Positions 9,147 through 18,815 of a DNA stretch of 64,000 nucleotides are shown one piece after another. Position 1 is the first letter of the stretch. Each line of letters begins with the position of its first letter. The stretch lies in the NCBI GenBank assembly GCA_946414595.1, contig CAMKPE010000001.1, forward strand, positions 62,001-126,000. Reading direction: 5' to 3'. The notes beneath the pieces are model-generated. The model worked only from the letters and a program-made list of their open reading frames with translations. It made no database searches and was not told the origin of the DNA. Position numbers and translations under genes: made by a program. The stretch is from an uncultured Clostridium sp. (GTDB lineage Bacteria; Bacillota_I; Bacilli_A; RF39; UBA660).

Positions 9147-10190
9147 ATGAAAAATTTCAAAGTTAATTATATGCTTATAAACGATAAAACTACAAAGAAA
9201 TTCGTTATCGTTTCAGACTTACATAATTATTTTGGTGATAAGAAAGGTAGATTAGCAGAATCAATTAAAGAAGAAGAAGCTGATTTAATCATAGTAGCTG
9301 GTGACAACTTACAAGGATCTAAATATAGAAAAGAAAGACCTGTAGATAACTTCGAATATTTCTTAAGTGATATTTCAGAAGAAAGTCCAGTTGTTATAAC
9401 TAAAGGAAATCATGACTTAGTTGGATACACTAGAAAATCAAGAAGAGAATATAAGGCTCTTGAAGAAGCAAGACCTGGTATGGTATTCCCACTTGAAAAT
9501 GAAGTATTACCTTTTGATGATATGAGAGTAGTTGATTTCACACCATCTAGAGAAGCTTTTGCTCCATCTGGACAAGAAAGTGGATTAGCATTACGTACAT
9601 TCCTTGAAGATTGGTATACAAAAGGAAAAGTACCACCAAAAGATGGTAAGTTTAATATCTTATTATGTCACAATCCTAAGATAGCTGCTCAAGCAAGAAG
9701 TATTGCTGAACAAAATGAATTAGCAATTACTCCTGAAGAAAAAAATAACTTAGCAGCTATATCAGATATATTAGGAAGATATGATATGATTGCAAGTGGA
9801 CATTTACACAATGGATATTTAAGAGCAAAAAAAGTTGAAAAGAATCCAAAAAAATATCTTGACCAAGGATATTGGGAAATGCCAGTTGTTAAAAAAGCTA
9901 ATGGACATATCGCTTCAATAAGACCACTAGTTATGCAAAAAACTGATATGTGTCGTGGAGTAGTATATGTAGGTCAAGGACCTGAAAGAATTATTCAATT
10001 GCAAAATAATGAATATTATTTCTTAGCAAATAGATATGAACAAGCTATAGCAATAGAACCATATAAAGCAAATGTAATAATTCAAAATCATCATCTAACA
10101 CCAATAGTTATTTCAGGAGGAATTAATAAATTCTTCGGATTACCAATTGATCAAAGTGAAGTAACTGTTGTTAGATCATATAAAAGATAA
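9147..10190 (+). CDS. Calcineurin-like metallophosphoesterase
   Basis: 347 residues. The metallophosphoesterase motifs appear in order: VSDLHNYFG near 23-31, VAGDN near 52-56, TKGNHDL near 85-91, LCHNPK near 173-178 and SGHLHNGY near 216-223. These supply the two-metal site for cleavage of a phosphomonoester or phosphodiester. No signal peptide is visible, so it is probably cytoplasmic. The substrate cannot be read from the sequence. It is a single-gene unit with its own promoter and a terminator shared with the convergent dehydrogenase gene. Confidence 0.9.
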   Translation: MKNFKVNYMLINDKTTKKFVIVSDLHNYFGDKKGRLAESIKEEEADLIIVAGDNLQGSKYRKERPVDNFEYFLSDISEESPVVITKGNHDLVGYTRKSRREYKALEEARPGMVFPLENEVLPFDDMRVVDFTPSREAFAPSGQESGLALRTFLEDWYTKGKVPPKDGKFNILLCHNPKIAAQARSIAEQNELAITPEEKNNLAAISDILGRYDMIASGHLHNGYLRAKKVEKNPKKYLDQGYWEMPVVKKANGHIASIRPLVMQKTDMCRGVVYVGQGPERIIQLQNNEYYFLANRYEQAIAIEPYKANVIIQNHHLTPIVISGGINKFFGLPIDQSEVTVVRSYKR

Positions 10191-10203
10191 TAAAAAGGAA
10201 TAA

Positions 10204-10236
10204 AAAAAAGAATGTGCCCAGTGCATTCTTTTTTTG
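10204..10236. terminator. Bidirectional intrinsic terminator
   Basis: AAAAAGAATG and CATTCTTTTT form a 10-bp stem around TGCCCAGTG, followed by T in both directions, between convergent genes. Confidence 0.8.
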
Positions 10237-10239
10237 TTG

Positions 10240-11328
10240 TTATAATAAATTTTTCTTTACGTATTCATTTAAAGGTTTAATTTTAAATGTTGGTTCACCA
10301 ATTAAATCAGTAGTAACATATCCAGGTTCAGCATCAATAACATCTGGAATTCTGTTTACTATTGTAGCACACGTTAATTCAACAGTAGCAGGTCTATTAA
10401 CCACTATTGTTGTATCAGGTTCACCATAAACAGTCCATTCATTTTTATCGAAATCATCTTTTGAATAAACTTTACCAATACATTCAGATTCAATTGTAAT
10501 ACCTTCTTCTGTAGTAGTAGTAACTACCGCACTCATTCCAGTGGCATTTCCTTGTGGAATAGTCATACCTAAAGTACTTGACTCTAAATCTTCACTGTGA
10601 GTTTGTGGTACACATTTTTGTGTTTGGCCAGTAACTGTTAAACCAAGTTTTTCTGCTAGCCATCCGTTAACACTCCACATATATGAAGGTAAGAATTCGC
10701 ATTTATCGATCTTTTCCTTTCTTTCCTCATCTGTCATATTATCAGCACTTGCGATCTTTTCTTCGAATTCTTCTAATGTAAGCCCAGCTCCATGTGCTTC
10801 GGCTAATGCTATACCATATTCTTCTACGTTATAGCTAGAACTACCTTTTATTTTAGTAATTCTTTGAGTAGAAGCAGCAATTGCTGCGATAAGTTCTCCC
10901 CAGTATACATCTTGGTATCCACTACCAGTGATTGTACATCCAGTTTCTCTTGCTATTGCATTTAATGCCTTAGTAGATACAGGATTTGAATTAATAGGGA
11001 AGAATGCTTCTTCACATGTTGTAATTGCGTTTATTCCTAATTTTGCACATAGCTCTAGAGAAGAGTACAAATCATTAATTAAACTCATTGTAGTTACAAT
11101 ACAAATGTCTGGTTTAGTTTCCTTTAACATCTTTTCAGCATCATTAACAGATGTTACTAAAACTCCAGTAGGATTTCCTCCTAAAATTTCAGAAATATCT
11201 TTACCAATGATTTCTGGATTAATATCGATTGCACCTACAATCTCGCACCCCTTTTCAAGAGCGTATCTCATAGTGTATAAACTCATTTTTCCTACACCAT
11301 ACTGTACTACTCTTATTTTCCTTTCCAT
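10240..11328 (-). CDS. Probable 2,4-diaminopentanoate dehydrogenase (Ord-like) or related amine dehydrogenase
   Basis: 362 residues. The N-terminal Rossmann fold of the dihydrodipicolinate-reductase type begins VVQYGVGKMSLYTMRYALEKG and continues to IVGAIDINPEIIGKDISEILG; then come IVTTMSLINDLYSSLELC and a TGSGYQDVYWGELIAAI segment. This pattern matches the Ord/2,4-diaminopentanoate dehydrogenase family, which acts in clostridial ornithine fermentation (NAD(P)-dependent oxidative deamination). No other ornithine-degradation gene is in the window, so the substrate is uncertain. Start at 11328 is supported by AGGAGGTAG. It is transcribed alone. Confidence 0.65.
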   Translation of the reverse strand: MERKIRVVQYGVGKMSLYTMRYALEKGCEIVGAIDINPEIIGKDISEILGGNPTGVLVTSVNDAEKMLKETKPDICIVTTMSLINDLYSSLELCAKLGINAITTCEEAFFPINSNPVSTKALNAIARETGCTITGSGYQDVYWGELIAAIAASTQRITKIKGSSSYNVEEYGIALAEAHGAGLTLEEFEEKIASADNMTDEERKEKIDKCEFLPSYMWSVNGWLAEKLGLTVTGQTQKCVPQTHSEDLESSTLGMTIPQGNATGMSAVVTTTTEEGITIESECIGKVYSKDDFDKNEWTVYGEPDTTIVVNRPATVELTCATIVNRIPDVIDAEPGYVTTDLIGEPTFKIKPLNEYVKKNLL

Positions 11329-11457
11329 ATCTACCTCCTATTTAACTAAAATATACAACACGTTTTAGAATTAAACAATAAATATTACTTGTTATTTTTG
11401 TATATAATGTAAAGCAAAACTAAAAAATATGATACAATGTTTATAGAGGTGAGAAGC

Positions 11458-11904
11458 GTGAAAAAGATTTTATTATCATTACTAGTATTATGTCTAATAC
11501 CATTATTATCAGGATGCGGAAGTCAAAATAAGCTAAAATGTATTAACAAAGAAAAGATTTTTGATAGAATTTACAGTTTTACTTTTGATAGCAATGACGT
11601 ATTAGATACTGTAGCTTTGGATAACATTTATGACGTAAGTAAGAAAGAAATGCAATCTACTTGGAATTGTAAAAGTGAAGAAGAATGTTTGAAAATAGGT
11701 GAAGAAAAAGCTAAAGAATTTAAAGAATCATGTAAAGGTGATACTAGATACAAAAGCTGTGATTATGATATAAACGGAAGTATAATAACACTTACTGCAG
11801 AACTTACTAAAGAGACAATAGCAAGCGGAACTACTCTTAATGATAAATCTACTAAAGAGGAAGTAATAAAGGTGTTTAAAGACAGAAAATTTACTTGTGA
11901 ATAA
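11458..11904 (+). CDS. Small Cys-rich lipoprotein of unknown function
   Basis: 148 residues from a GTG start at 11458, which is correctly spaced from GAGGTGAG; an ATG at 11437 would place the signal peptide too far inside. The signal peptide has a clear lipobox, LLSGC, giving a mature N-terminal Cys for lipidation and anchoring on the outer membrane face. The mature part has further cysteines in CKSEEEC, SCKGDTRYKSC and the C-terminal TCE. No family recognised. Single gene between its upstream AT-rich region and its own terminator. Confidence 0.75.
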   Translation: MKKILLSLLVLCLIPLLSGCGSQNKLKCINKEKIFDRIYSFTFDSNDVLDTVALDNIYDVSKKEMQSTWNCKSEEECLKIGEEKAKEFKESCKGDTRYKSCDYDINGSIITLTAELTKETIASGTTLNDKSTKEEVIKVFKDRKFTCE

Positions 11905-11910
11905 TAAATG

Positions 11911-11939
11911 AGCAATTATATTAATAATTGCTTTTTTTT
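11911..11939 (+). terminator. Intrinsic terminator after lipoprotein gene
   Basis: GCAATTAT, loop ATTA, ATAATTGC and eight T. Confidence 0.85.
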
Positions 11940-11983
11940 ATTAATAATTATGTTATAATATTGTAATGAAAAAGAGGGATAGT

Positions 11984-12277
11984 ATGGAAAAATTATCTAG
12001 AGAAGAAGTATTACATGTTGCTAACTTAGCTCGTATTCATCTAGAAGAAGATGAAATTGAGAAGTTTAGAGTGCAATTAAAACAATTAATTGATGAAATA
12101 GATAAGATTAAAGATATAAAAGACTATGATGATGAGTTAATGATTTCACCTGTAGAATACAATTGTGAATTAAGAAGTGATGAGGAAGGAAAGATGCTAG
12201 ATTACAAAACTGCAATGAAGAATGTTCCTCACTCTACAGGAAACTTTGTGGAAGTACCGGTGATGTTAAATGAGTAA
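11984..12277 (+). CDS. gatC: Asp/Glu-tRNA amidotransferase subunit C
   Basis: 97 residues, typical of GatC, with the N-terminal LSREEVLHVANLARIHLEEDEIEKF helix. GatCAB converts misacylated Glu-tRNA(Gln) and Asp-tRNA(Asn) to the correct Gln and Asn forms. Start at 11984 follows GAGGGATAGT; the in-frame ATG at 11966 has no ribosome-binding site. First gene of a tight gatCAB operon; its stop overlaps gatA by 8 bases. A TATAAT at 11954-11959 may be the -10. Confidence 0.95.
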   Translation: MEKLSREEVLHVANLARIHLEEDEIEKFRVQLKQLIDEIDKIKDIKDYDDELMISPVEYNCELRSDEEGKMLDYKTAMKNVPHSTGNFVEVPVMLNE

Positions 12278-13727
12278 CTATTTAGATTTAAGTGTTAAAG
12301 AAATAAATAAATTACTAAAAAGTAAAAAGATTAAACCCATCGATTTAGTTAATGAAGCATTTGAAAGAATTGAATCAAATGAAGATTTAAATTGTTTTAT
12401 AACTTTAAATAAAGAAGAAGCTATTAAGAAAGCACAAGAATTAGAAAACAAAGAAGTAGATAATTTATTATTTGGTATTCCTATTGCTATTAAAGATAAT
12501 ATTTGTACTGAAGGATTATTAACTACTTGTGGATCAAAAATTCTTGAAAACTTTGTTCCTATTTATAATGCTACAGTAATTGATAAGATTAATGAAAAGA
12601 ATATGATTATTGTTGGTAAAACAAATATGGATGAGTTTGCAATGGGATCATGTTCTAAAACTAGTTATTTTGGAGCACCACATAATCCTTGGAATAAAGA
12701 AAAGATTACTGGAGGATCAAGTGGAGGAAGTGCTGCATGTATTTCAGCAAGACTTGTTCCATTTGCTTTAGGTAGTGATACAGGAGGATCAGTAAGACAA
12801 CCTTCTGCATTATGTGGAATAGTTGGAATGAAACCAACCTATGGAAGAGTATCAAGATACGGATTAGTAGCATTCGCATCAAGCTTAGATCAAATAGGAC
12901 CTATGACTAGAGATGTTGAAGAAAATGCCGAACTTTTAAACATTATTTGTGGAAAAGATGAAAAAGATTTAACTAGTGCAAATAAAGAAGATGAAGACTT
13001 TACAAGATTAATTGGTAAAGATATAAAAGGAATGAAAATAGCTGTTCCTAATTATTTCGTATCAGATGTAGTAACAAAAGAAGTATTAAATATATTTAAT
13101 GAAATAGTAGATTTATTAAAGAAGAGTGGATGTACTGTTGATTATGTAGATGTTCCATATATTGAAAATGCAGTTAACTTATATCAAATAATTGCTATGG
13201 GAGAAGCAAGTGGTAACCTTGCTAGATTCGATGGAGTTAAATATGGATATTCTTATGAGAATCCAAAAGATTTAGAAGAACTTTATACTAAGACAAGACA
13301 AATTGGTTTTGGTGATGAAGTTAAAAGAAGAATAATGGTAGGTTCATTCATTCTTAGTGGTGAAAATGCTAAAGTATATTACGATAAAGCATTAAGCATA
13401 AGAGATGATATTAAGAAAAGCTTTGATAAAGTATTTGAAAAATATGACTTTATCTTAGGACCTACAACTGCTGCAGTTGCTTACGATATTAAAGAAGAAT
13501 CAACAGATCCATTAAAGGCATTCTTAGATGATATCTTAGTAATACCTGTTAATATGGCTGGACTTCCTGGACTTAACTTACCAATAGGTTTTTCAAAAGA
13601 TAAACTACCAATAGGTATGCATATAGTTTCAAAAAGATTTGAAGAAGCTAAGATATATCAAATAGCATCTTTCTTAGAAAAGAAGTTAAAACTTAACTTA
13701 GATCCAAGAGGTGATAAGCATGAGTAA
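12270..13727 (+). CDS. gatA: Asp/Glu-tRNA amidotransferase subunit A
   Basis: 485 residues, normal length. The amidase signature is clear: GIPIAIKDNICTEG with the catalytic-triad Lys near residue 71, the glycine/serine-rich ITGGSSGGSAACISARLVPFALGSDTGGSVRQP segment near 143-178 with both catalytic serines, and GMKPTYGRVSRYG. It liberates ammonia from glutamine for the transamidation step. The start overlaps gatC by 8 bases, indicating translational coupling, and its own end overlaps gatB in the same way. Confidence 0.97.
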   Translation: MSNYLDLSVKEINKLLKSKKIKPIDLVNEAFERIESNEDLNCFITLNKEEAIKKAQELENKEVDNLLFGIPIAIKDNICTEGLLTTCGSKILENFVPIYNATVIDKINEKNMIIVGKTNMDEFAMGSCSKTSYFGAPHNPWNKEKITGGSSGGSAACISARLVPFALGSDTGGSVRQPSALCGIVGMKPTYGRVSRYGLVAFASSLDQIGPMTRDVEENAELLNIICGKDEKDLTSANKEDEDFTRLIGKDIKGMKIAVPNYFVSDVVTKEVLNIFNEIVDLLKKSGCTVDYVDVPYIENAVNLYQIIAMGEASGNLARFDGVKYGYSYENPKDLEELYTKTRQIGFGDEVKRRIMVGSFILSGENAKVYYDKALSIRDDIKKSFDKVFEKYDFILGPTTAAVAYDIKEESTDPLKAFLDDILVIPVNMAGLPGLNLPIGFSKDKLPIGMHIVSKRFEEAKIYQIASFLEKKLKLNLDPRGDKHE

Positions 13728-15132
13728 TTATAAAACTACTGTAGGAATTGAAGTTCATGCAGAATTAAAAACAAAAACAAAAATATTCTCAAATAGTGCT
13801 AATCATTATGGTAAGATGGCTAATACATGTACAAATGTAATAGATTTAGGATATCCTGGAACACTTCCAACAGTTAATGAAGAAGCAATACATTTAGGAC
13901 TAAGAGCAGCCTTAGTACTTAATTGTGAGATTAATAAACATATGCATTTTGATAGAAAGAATTATTTCTATCCAGATAATCCAAAGAACTATCAAATAAC
14001 ACAAAATAGAACACCTATTGGAGTTAATGGATATGTAGAAATTGATACAGAAAATGGTAAAAAGAAAATAAGAATACATGATATTCATATAGAGGAAGAT
14101 ACTTGTAAGAGTATCCATGCTGATAAAAAATCAATGCTTGATTACAATAGAGCAGGAGTACCTCTTGTTGAAATAGTAACTGAAGCAGATATGAATAGTG
14201 CTGAAGAAGCAGTTAAATATCTAGAAAAATTAAGAGAGTTACTTCTTTATGCTGATGTATCTGACTGTAAGATTGAAGAAGGAAGCATGAGATGTGACTG
14301 TAATGTTTCAGTTAGTAAAACAGATAAATTAAATACAAAAGTAGAAGTTAAAAACATTGGATCTATCTCTAATGTTGGAGTAGCCATCAAATATGAAGAA
14401 GAAAGACAAATCGCTTTATATGAAAAAGGTGAAACATTTAAAGAACAAACAAGAAGATTTGATGATAAAACTATGTCTACAATATTAATGAGAGTTAAAG
14501 AAACAGGAAATGATTATAGATATTTCCCTGAACCAGACATTCCTTTTATAGATTTAACTGATGAATATATAAAAGAAACAAAAGAAACTCTTCCAATGTC
14601 TGCGGAAGAAAGACGAAAAGTTTATAAAGAAGCTGGAATTAATGACATTAATATAGAAAAGATTATTCAAAATAGAAATATATCTGATTATTTAAATAAG
14701 TTTATTAAAAAGATAAACTTGGTAATTGCAAGTAACCTTCTATTAGGTGATATAGCAGCATACCTAAATAAAACTGAAATGACTCTTGAACAAACTAAAC
14801 TTACTGATGAAAAGTTTATAGATGTTGTTAACTACTTAGATAGTGGAAAGATTAATAGTAAGATATTTAAAGAAATTCTTGATGATATTATGGAATCTAA
14901 TGATTCAATAGATAAGATTTTAGATAATCATAATATTAAACAAATGGGTGAAGATGAAGTAATAGCAATCATTCAAGCTGTTATCGATAACAACGAACAA
15001 AGCGTTTTAGATTACAAGAATGGAAATGAAAGAGCTATTAAGTTCCTTATGGGTCAAATCATGAAAGAAACAAAAGGAAATGCTAATCCACAAATGGTTA
15101 CTGACAAATTAACAGAATTATTAAATAAATAA
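13720..15132 (+). CDS. gatB: Asp/Glu-tRNA amidotransferase subunit B
   Basis: 470 residues. GIEVHAELKTKTKIFS at the start and DYNRAGVPLVEIVTE near 142-156 are signature sequences; MRCDCNVSV and GNDYRYFPEPDIP follow, and the C-terminal YqeY-like helical domain ends MGQIMKETKGNANPQMVTDKL. It binds tRNA and activates the misacylated carboxylate with ATP. The start at 13720 follows AGAGGTGATA and overlaps the gatA stop by 8 bases; GatB completes the operon. Confidence 0.97.
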   Translation: MSNYKTTVGIEVHAELKTKTKIFSNSANHYGKMANTCTNVIDLGYPGTLPTVNEEAIHLGLRAALVLNCEINKHMHFDRKNYFYPDNPKNYQITQNRTPIGVNGYVEIDTENGKKKIRIHDIHIEEDTCKSIHADKKSMLDYNRAGVPLVEIVTEADMNSAEEAVKYLEKLRELLLYADVSDCKIEEGSMRCDCNVSVSKTDKLNTKVEVKNIGSISNVGVAIKYEEERQIALYEKGETFKEQTRRFDDKTMSTILMRVKETGNDYRYFPEPDIPFIDLTDEYIKETKETLPMSAEERRKVYKEAGINDINIEKIIQNRNISDYLNKFIKKINLVIASNLLLGDIAAYLNKTEMTLEQTKLTDEKFIDVVNYLDSGKINSKIFKEILDDIMESNDSIDKILDNHNIKQMGEDEVIAIIQAVIDNNEQSVLDYKNGNERAIKFLMGQIMKETKGNANPQMVTDKLTELLNK

Positions 15133-15153
15133 CTACGCAAGTAGTTATTTTTA
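15129..15153 (+). terminator. Intrinsic terminator after gatB
   Basis: ATAACTAC, loop GCAA, GTAGTTAT, then a T-rich stretch. The stem begins inside the stop codon. Confidence 0.75.
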
Positions 15154-15203
15154 TTTACAAAAAACAAAAATAAAAATATAATTAAATCAGAGTGAGGTAA
15201 GTA

Positions 15204-15881
15204 ATGGAAGAATTAGAAGTAATACCATTAATAGCTGGTGAATCAGAAAGCCATTATTTTTCCCTATTAAGGACATTAAGAGATAATGGTTATGAAGCAA
15301 TGGGTGAAATTAATGGTGTAAGATTTAATATAATGACTGGCGAAAGTGTTGAACAAGCATATGGAATTGCAAGTAGAAATCATGGTGTAAGCCAAGAGGC
15401 AATAGAAGAAAGAAGAAAAACTATAAGAGAACTTGCATTAACAAGAATTAAAGCATTTATAGCAGTAAATAAAGGTAATACTAAAATAACTACTAGCGAA
15501 ATTATTGAATTCTTAAGAAGCATTAGCAGTGCTACAAAAATGGCTGAAGGGTTAGACATCCCACAAGAATTGTGTGATGAAGTAATAGGAATATTACAAG
15601 AAGTTGGATATAAGCCAATTGAACCTGAAAAAGCATATTCAACAAGTAATGAAGAAGAAATAGAAGGTTACTCATCTATTCGTGTATGGGACGGTTGTCC
15701 AAATGTACCTGATAGTGAAGCCGATAGACTTCTTAAAGCATACCGTGAAGAATTTTCAACATACGTTATTGAAAATGCAATGTTACAATTAAAATCAGGA
15801 TCTCTTGACCGATTAATAGAATATTTCTGTCTTGAAGCAAGAGAAAGAAATATATCAGATCCAAGAGTATTTGATAAGTAA
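15204..15881 (+). CDS. Hypothetical protein, 225 residues
   Basis: No family recognised. No signal peptide or membrane segment, so it is probably cytoplasmic, and the composition looks mostly alpha-helical. A central segment EERRKTIRELALTRIKAFIA precedes a helical stretch, and a linker rich in Glu and Ser (about 130-152) leads to a C-terminal helical part. The start follows GTGAGGTAA. It is a single gene closed by a strong terminator. Confidence 0.7.
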   Translation: MEELEVIPLIAGESESHYFSLLRTLRDNGYEAMGEINGVRFNIMTGESVEQAYGIASRNHGVSQEAIEERRKTIRELALTRIKAFIAVNKGNTKITTSEIIEFLRSISSATKMAEGLDIPQELCDEVIGILQEVGYKPIEPEKAYSTSNEEEIEGYSSIRVWDGCPNVPDSEADRLLKAYREEFSTYVIENAMLQLKSGSLDRLIEYFCLEARERNISDPRVFDK

Positions 15882-15885
15882 AAAT

Positions 15886-15913
15886 AAAGCATCTAGAAAT
15901 AGATGCTTTTTTA
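15886..15913 (+). terminator. Intrinsic terminator, GAAA tetraloop
   Basis: AAAGCATCTA, loop GAAA, TAGATGCTTT, then T run. Confidence 0.9.
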
Positions 15914-15998
15914 ATTATGAAATATAGTTAATTTATATTCAAATTATTTAGTTTTTGTTGTATAATTAATAATGAATATCGATACATGAGGTGATTAC

Positions 15999-16745
15999 AT
16001 GGATTACATTAAAAAACATAAATTAACGTCATTTATTATTTTAGTATATATAGTCGTAATAGCATTTGGCTTTTTTATATACAATCTATTTATTGGAAGC
16101 AGTGGTCTTCCTGTATATGGAGATAGACTTGATGGAATTGAAGACGTTCCAATTTCAGAAGAGCAAACAGATAAGATAGTAAAAGACCTAGAAAGTGAAA
16201 AAGTTGTAGCAAAGGTTAAAGAACCATATCTATCTGGAAAAATATTTAAAGTGATTATCACTGTTACAGATAATACAAGTGTTGCAGATGGTAAAGCATT
16301 AGCAAGTAAAGTAACTGGTGTTTTAACAGAAGAACAAAAGAAATTCTATGATATAGAAATATTTGTAACAAAAGAATATTCTTGTACACTTGAAGCAACT
16401 GGTAATGTAGACGAAGAAGGAAACTTCGTAAGTGACGTTACAGTTAAGTTCCAAGATGATCTAAGTGATATTGATTCAGTAACTGATTATGGAATAAATA
16501 CAAAAGATGCTAAAGAATATAACAAAGATCAAAAGATTAAGATAACTGAAGATGGAGAACACATTATCTATGGATATACAAAAGATAAGGGTGGAGAATA
16601 CAAGTGTAGTATTAAAATAGTTAAAAAATCAGAAGGATCTTCTAGTAAAACTGAAACTATTAACTCAATAACAAACAGAAGTTACCCATTCATTGGATAT
16701 CAAAAACAAGGAACGGATAAACTAATTTGGACTAAAGATAGATAG
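15999..16745 (+). CDS. Membrane-anchored hypothetical protein
   Basis: 248 residues with one N-terminal transmembrane segment (about 11-33) and an extracellular remainder. The outer part has LPVYGDRLDGIEDVPISEEQ and a pair of single cysteines in YSCTLEA and YKCSIKI. No known family. GGTGATTAC precedes ATG 15999. First of five closely spaced genes (15999-22494) that include a sensor-like GGDEF protein and an LtaS-like enzyme, which suggests an envelope role. Confidence 0.75.
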   Translation: MDYIKKHKLTSFIILVYIVVIAFGFFIYNLFIGSSGLPVYGDRLDGIEDVPISEEQTDKIVKDLESEKVVAKVKEPYLSGKIFKVIITVTDNTSVADGKALASKVTGVLTEEQKKFYDIEIFVTKEYSCTLEATGNVDEEGNFVSDVTVKFQDDLSDIDSVTDYGINTKDAKEYNKDQKIKITEDGEHIIYGYTKDKGGEYKCSIKIVKKSEGSSSKTETINSITNRSYPFIGYQKQGTDKLIWTKDR

Positions 16746-16759
16746 AAATAGGTGAAACA

Positions 16760-18808
16760 ATGAAATTAAAGAAAAAATGGATAATAGGGATATTGGTAAT
16801 AATTCCAATTGCTATCTTTGTGGGACTATTCTATTATTTCTATGGTGAAGATAAAAACTCGTTCACAGTAGCAGATAATAAATGGATAGAAAAACATTTA
16901 TCAACAATAATAGATTTCAATGTTATAAATGATTATCCTGTATATAGCGATGGAGTATTTAGTAAATTTATAGATGACTTTAGTGTAGATACTGGATTTG
17001 AATTTAATAAGATTCAAAGAGCAAAAGAAGAAGATACAACATCTACTGGTTATAGATTTAGATTATTAAATAATCAAGATGTTTTAACAGATAATGATTT
17101 ATTATTACAAGAAGATGTTTATGTATTATTTGGAAAAGATGAAGAAAGAGTAGACTCAATTAAAGATTTAGGATCTAAGACTATTGGAGTATTAGATAGT
17201 GACTTTGATGAAATAATCTATTACTTAAAATCTTATAGTGAACTTAAATATAAGAAATATGAAACTTCAAGTGCACTATTCCAAGATTATGAAGATGGAA
17301 AAGTAGATTTAATAATCATTCCAAATACAATGTATTTAAATGAAACATTATTAAATGAAAAATATAATATTAAGTATATATTTACTGAATTAACTAAGAA
17401 GATAGTATTAACTCTTGCAGATGATAAACAAAACGAAGATATGAATAATATCGTTAGAAAGTATTTTAACAACTGGAAGAAGAAAAAATACAACGAAGTA
17501 TATAATAAAGCAGTATTAAATTACTATCTAGAAAAAGCAAATATAACTGATAAAGATAAAACTGAATTCTTAACAAAGACATATACTTATGGATTTGTAG
17601 AGAATTACCCATATGAAGTTATTCAAAAAGGTGATTTCAATGGTATAGCAGCAGAGTATGTTAATAGAATGCTTCGTCTTGCTAATACTGATTTCATTAC
17701 ATTTAAAGAATATGATTCAATTGAAGAATTAAAGAAAGATATAGATGCTGGAGAAGTAGATATTTATTTCAATTATTATGATTATGAAAACACTGAATAT
17801 AAGTCAACAATATCTACATTCGTCGAGAAGTATGTAGTTCTTGCAAAGACTGAAGATGAGTATGTAATCAATAGCTTTGAAGCAATGAAGAATAAAAAAG
17901 TTGCAATAATGGTTAATAACTCAATCTATAATTACTTCAAGGATAACAGTAAAGCACAATTAGTACCATCAGAATCAATAAGTGAATTGCTTGATAATGG
18001 TGAAGATAGCTTAATCGTTGTAGATAAAGAAGTATACGAATATTACAAGAATAGTAAGTTCAAAAAATATAGTGTATTATTTGAAGATACAATAACAAAT
18101 GAATACAAATTTATGATTCATAATGATGATACTAATAAAGTATTCTTTGAAATATTTAATTACATAATTGGAACTAATTCATATTACAATTATAGAAATA
18201 TTGGACTTAATGGATTAAATACTTCAGTACTAGAAAAGACAACATTTGAAGAGTTATACATAATCTTATTATCTGTCGTATTAATTCCAATTATTGTATT
18301 TGGAATACTATATTTGGTACTTAAGAGAAGAAAACAAGTTAAACAAATCAAAAAAGAAGATAGAAGAAAGTATACAGATATGCTTACTTCATTAAAGAAT
18401 AGAAACTATTTGAATCGTAATATAAAAGCATGGAATGATTCTCAAAAATATCCACAAGCTATTATATTGATAGATTTAAATAATGTTAAATATGTTAATG
18501 ATAATTATGGTCATGAACAAGGAGATAACTTAATTGTTGGAGCAGCAAGTGTCCTAATTAATACTCAACTTGAAAATAGTGAGATCATAAGAAGTGATGG
18601 TAACGAATTCTTAATTTATTTAGTTGGATATAGTGAACAACAAATATCAACTTACTCTAAGAAATTAGCTAAAGAATTTAAAACACTTCCATATGGGTTT
18701 GGTGCTGCAGTAGGTTATAGTATGATCTTAGATGAAATTAAAACTATTGATGATGCTATAAACGAAGCAACAATTGAAATGAAAAAGGATAAAGAAGAAT
18801 ACAAATAG
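16760..18808 (+). CDS. Tandem solute-binding / degenerate GGDEF membrane protein
   Basis: 682 residues: N-terminal transmembrane anchor (7-28), two extracellular solute-binding-like (SBP_bac_3) domains (about 40-260 and 275-500), a second transmembrane segment (about 510-530), then a cytoplasmic GGDEF-type domain. DGNEF in RSDGNEFLIYL replaces the GGDEF motif: the first Gly is Asp and the central Asp is Asn. Metal-ligand features ILIDLNNVKYVNDNYGHEQGD are kept. Active diguanylate cyclases need the central residues, so catalysis is doubtful and the domain may bind nucleotide or act as a scaffold. An inferred role is relaying an external ligand signal to the envelope genes of the same operon. 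Confidence 0.85.
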   Translation: MKLKKKWIIGILVIIPIAIFVGLFYYFYGEDKNSFTVADNKWIEKHLSTIIDFNVINDYPVYSDGVFSKFIDDFSVDTGFEFNKIQRAKEEDTTSTGYRFRLLNNQDVLTDNDLLLQEDVYVLFGKDEERVDSIKDLGSKTIGVLDSDFDEIIYYLKSYSELKYKKYETSSALFQDYEDGKVDLIIIPNTMYLNETLLNEKYNIKYIFTELTKKIVLTLADDKQNEDMNNIVRKYFNNWKKKKYNEVYNKAVLNYYLEKANITDKDKTEFLTKTYTYGFVENYPYEVIQKGDFNGIAAEYVNRMLRLANTDFITFKEYDSIEELKKDIDAGEVDIYFNYYDYENTEYKSTISTFVEKYVVLAKTEDEYVINSFEAMKNKKVAIMVNNSIYNYFKDNSKAQLVPSESISELLDNGEDSLIVVDKEVYEYYKNSKFKKYSVLFEDTITNEYKFMIHNDDTNKVFFEIFNYIIGTNSYYNYRNIGLNGLNTSVLEKTTFEELYIILLSVVLIPIIVFGILYLVLKRRKQVKQIKKEDRRKYTDMLTSLKNRNYLNRNIKAWNDSQKYPQAIILIDLNNVKYVNDNYGHEQGDNLIVGAASVLINTQLENSEIIRSDGNEFLIYLVGYSEQQISTYSKKLAKEFKTLPYGFGAAVGYSMILDEIKTIDDAINEATIEMKKDKEEYK

Positions 18809-18815
18809 AGGTATT

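Noticed and set aside
10928-11368. Plus-strand reading frame of 146 codons
   Set aside because: It is antisense to the well-supported dehydrogenase gene.
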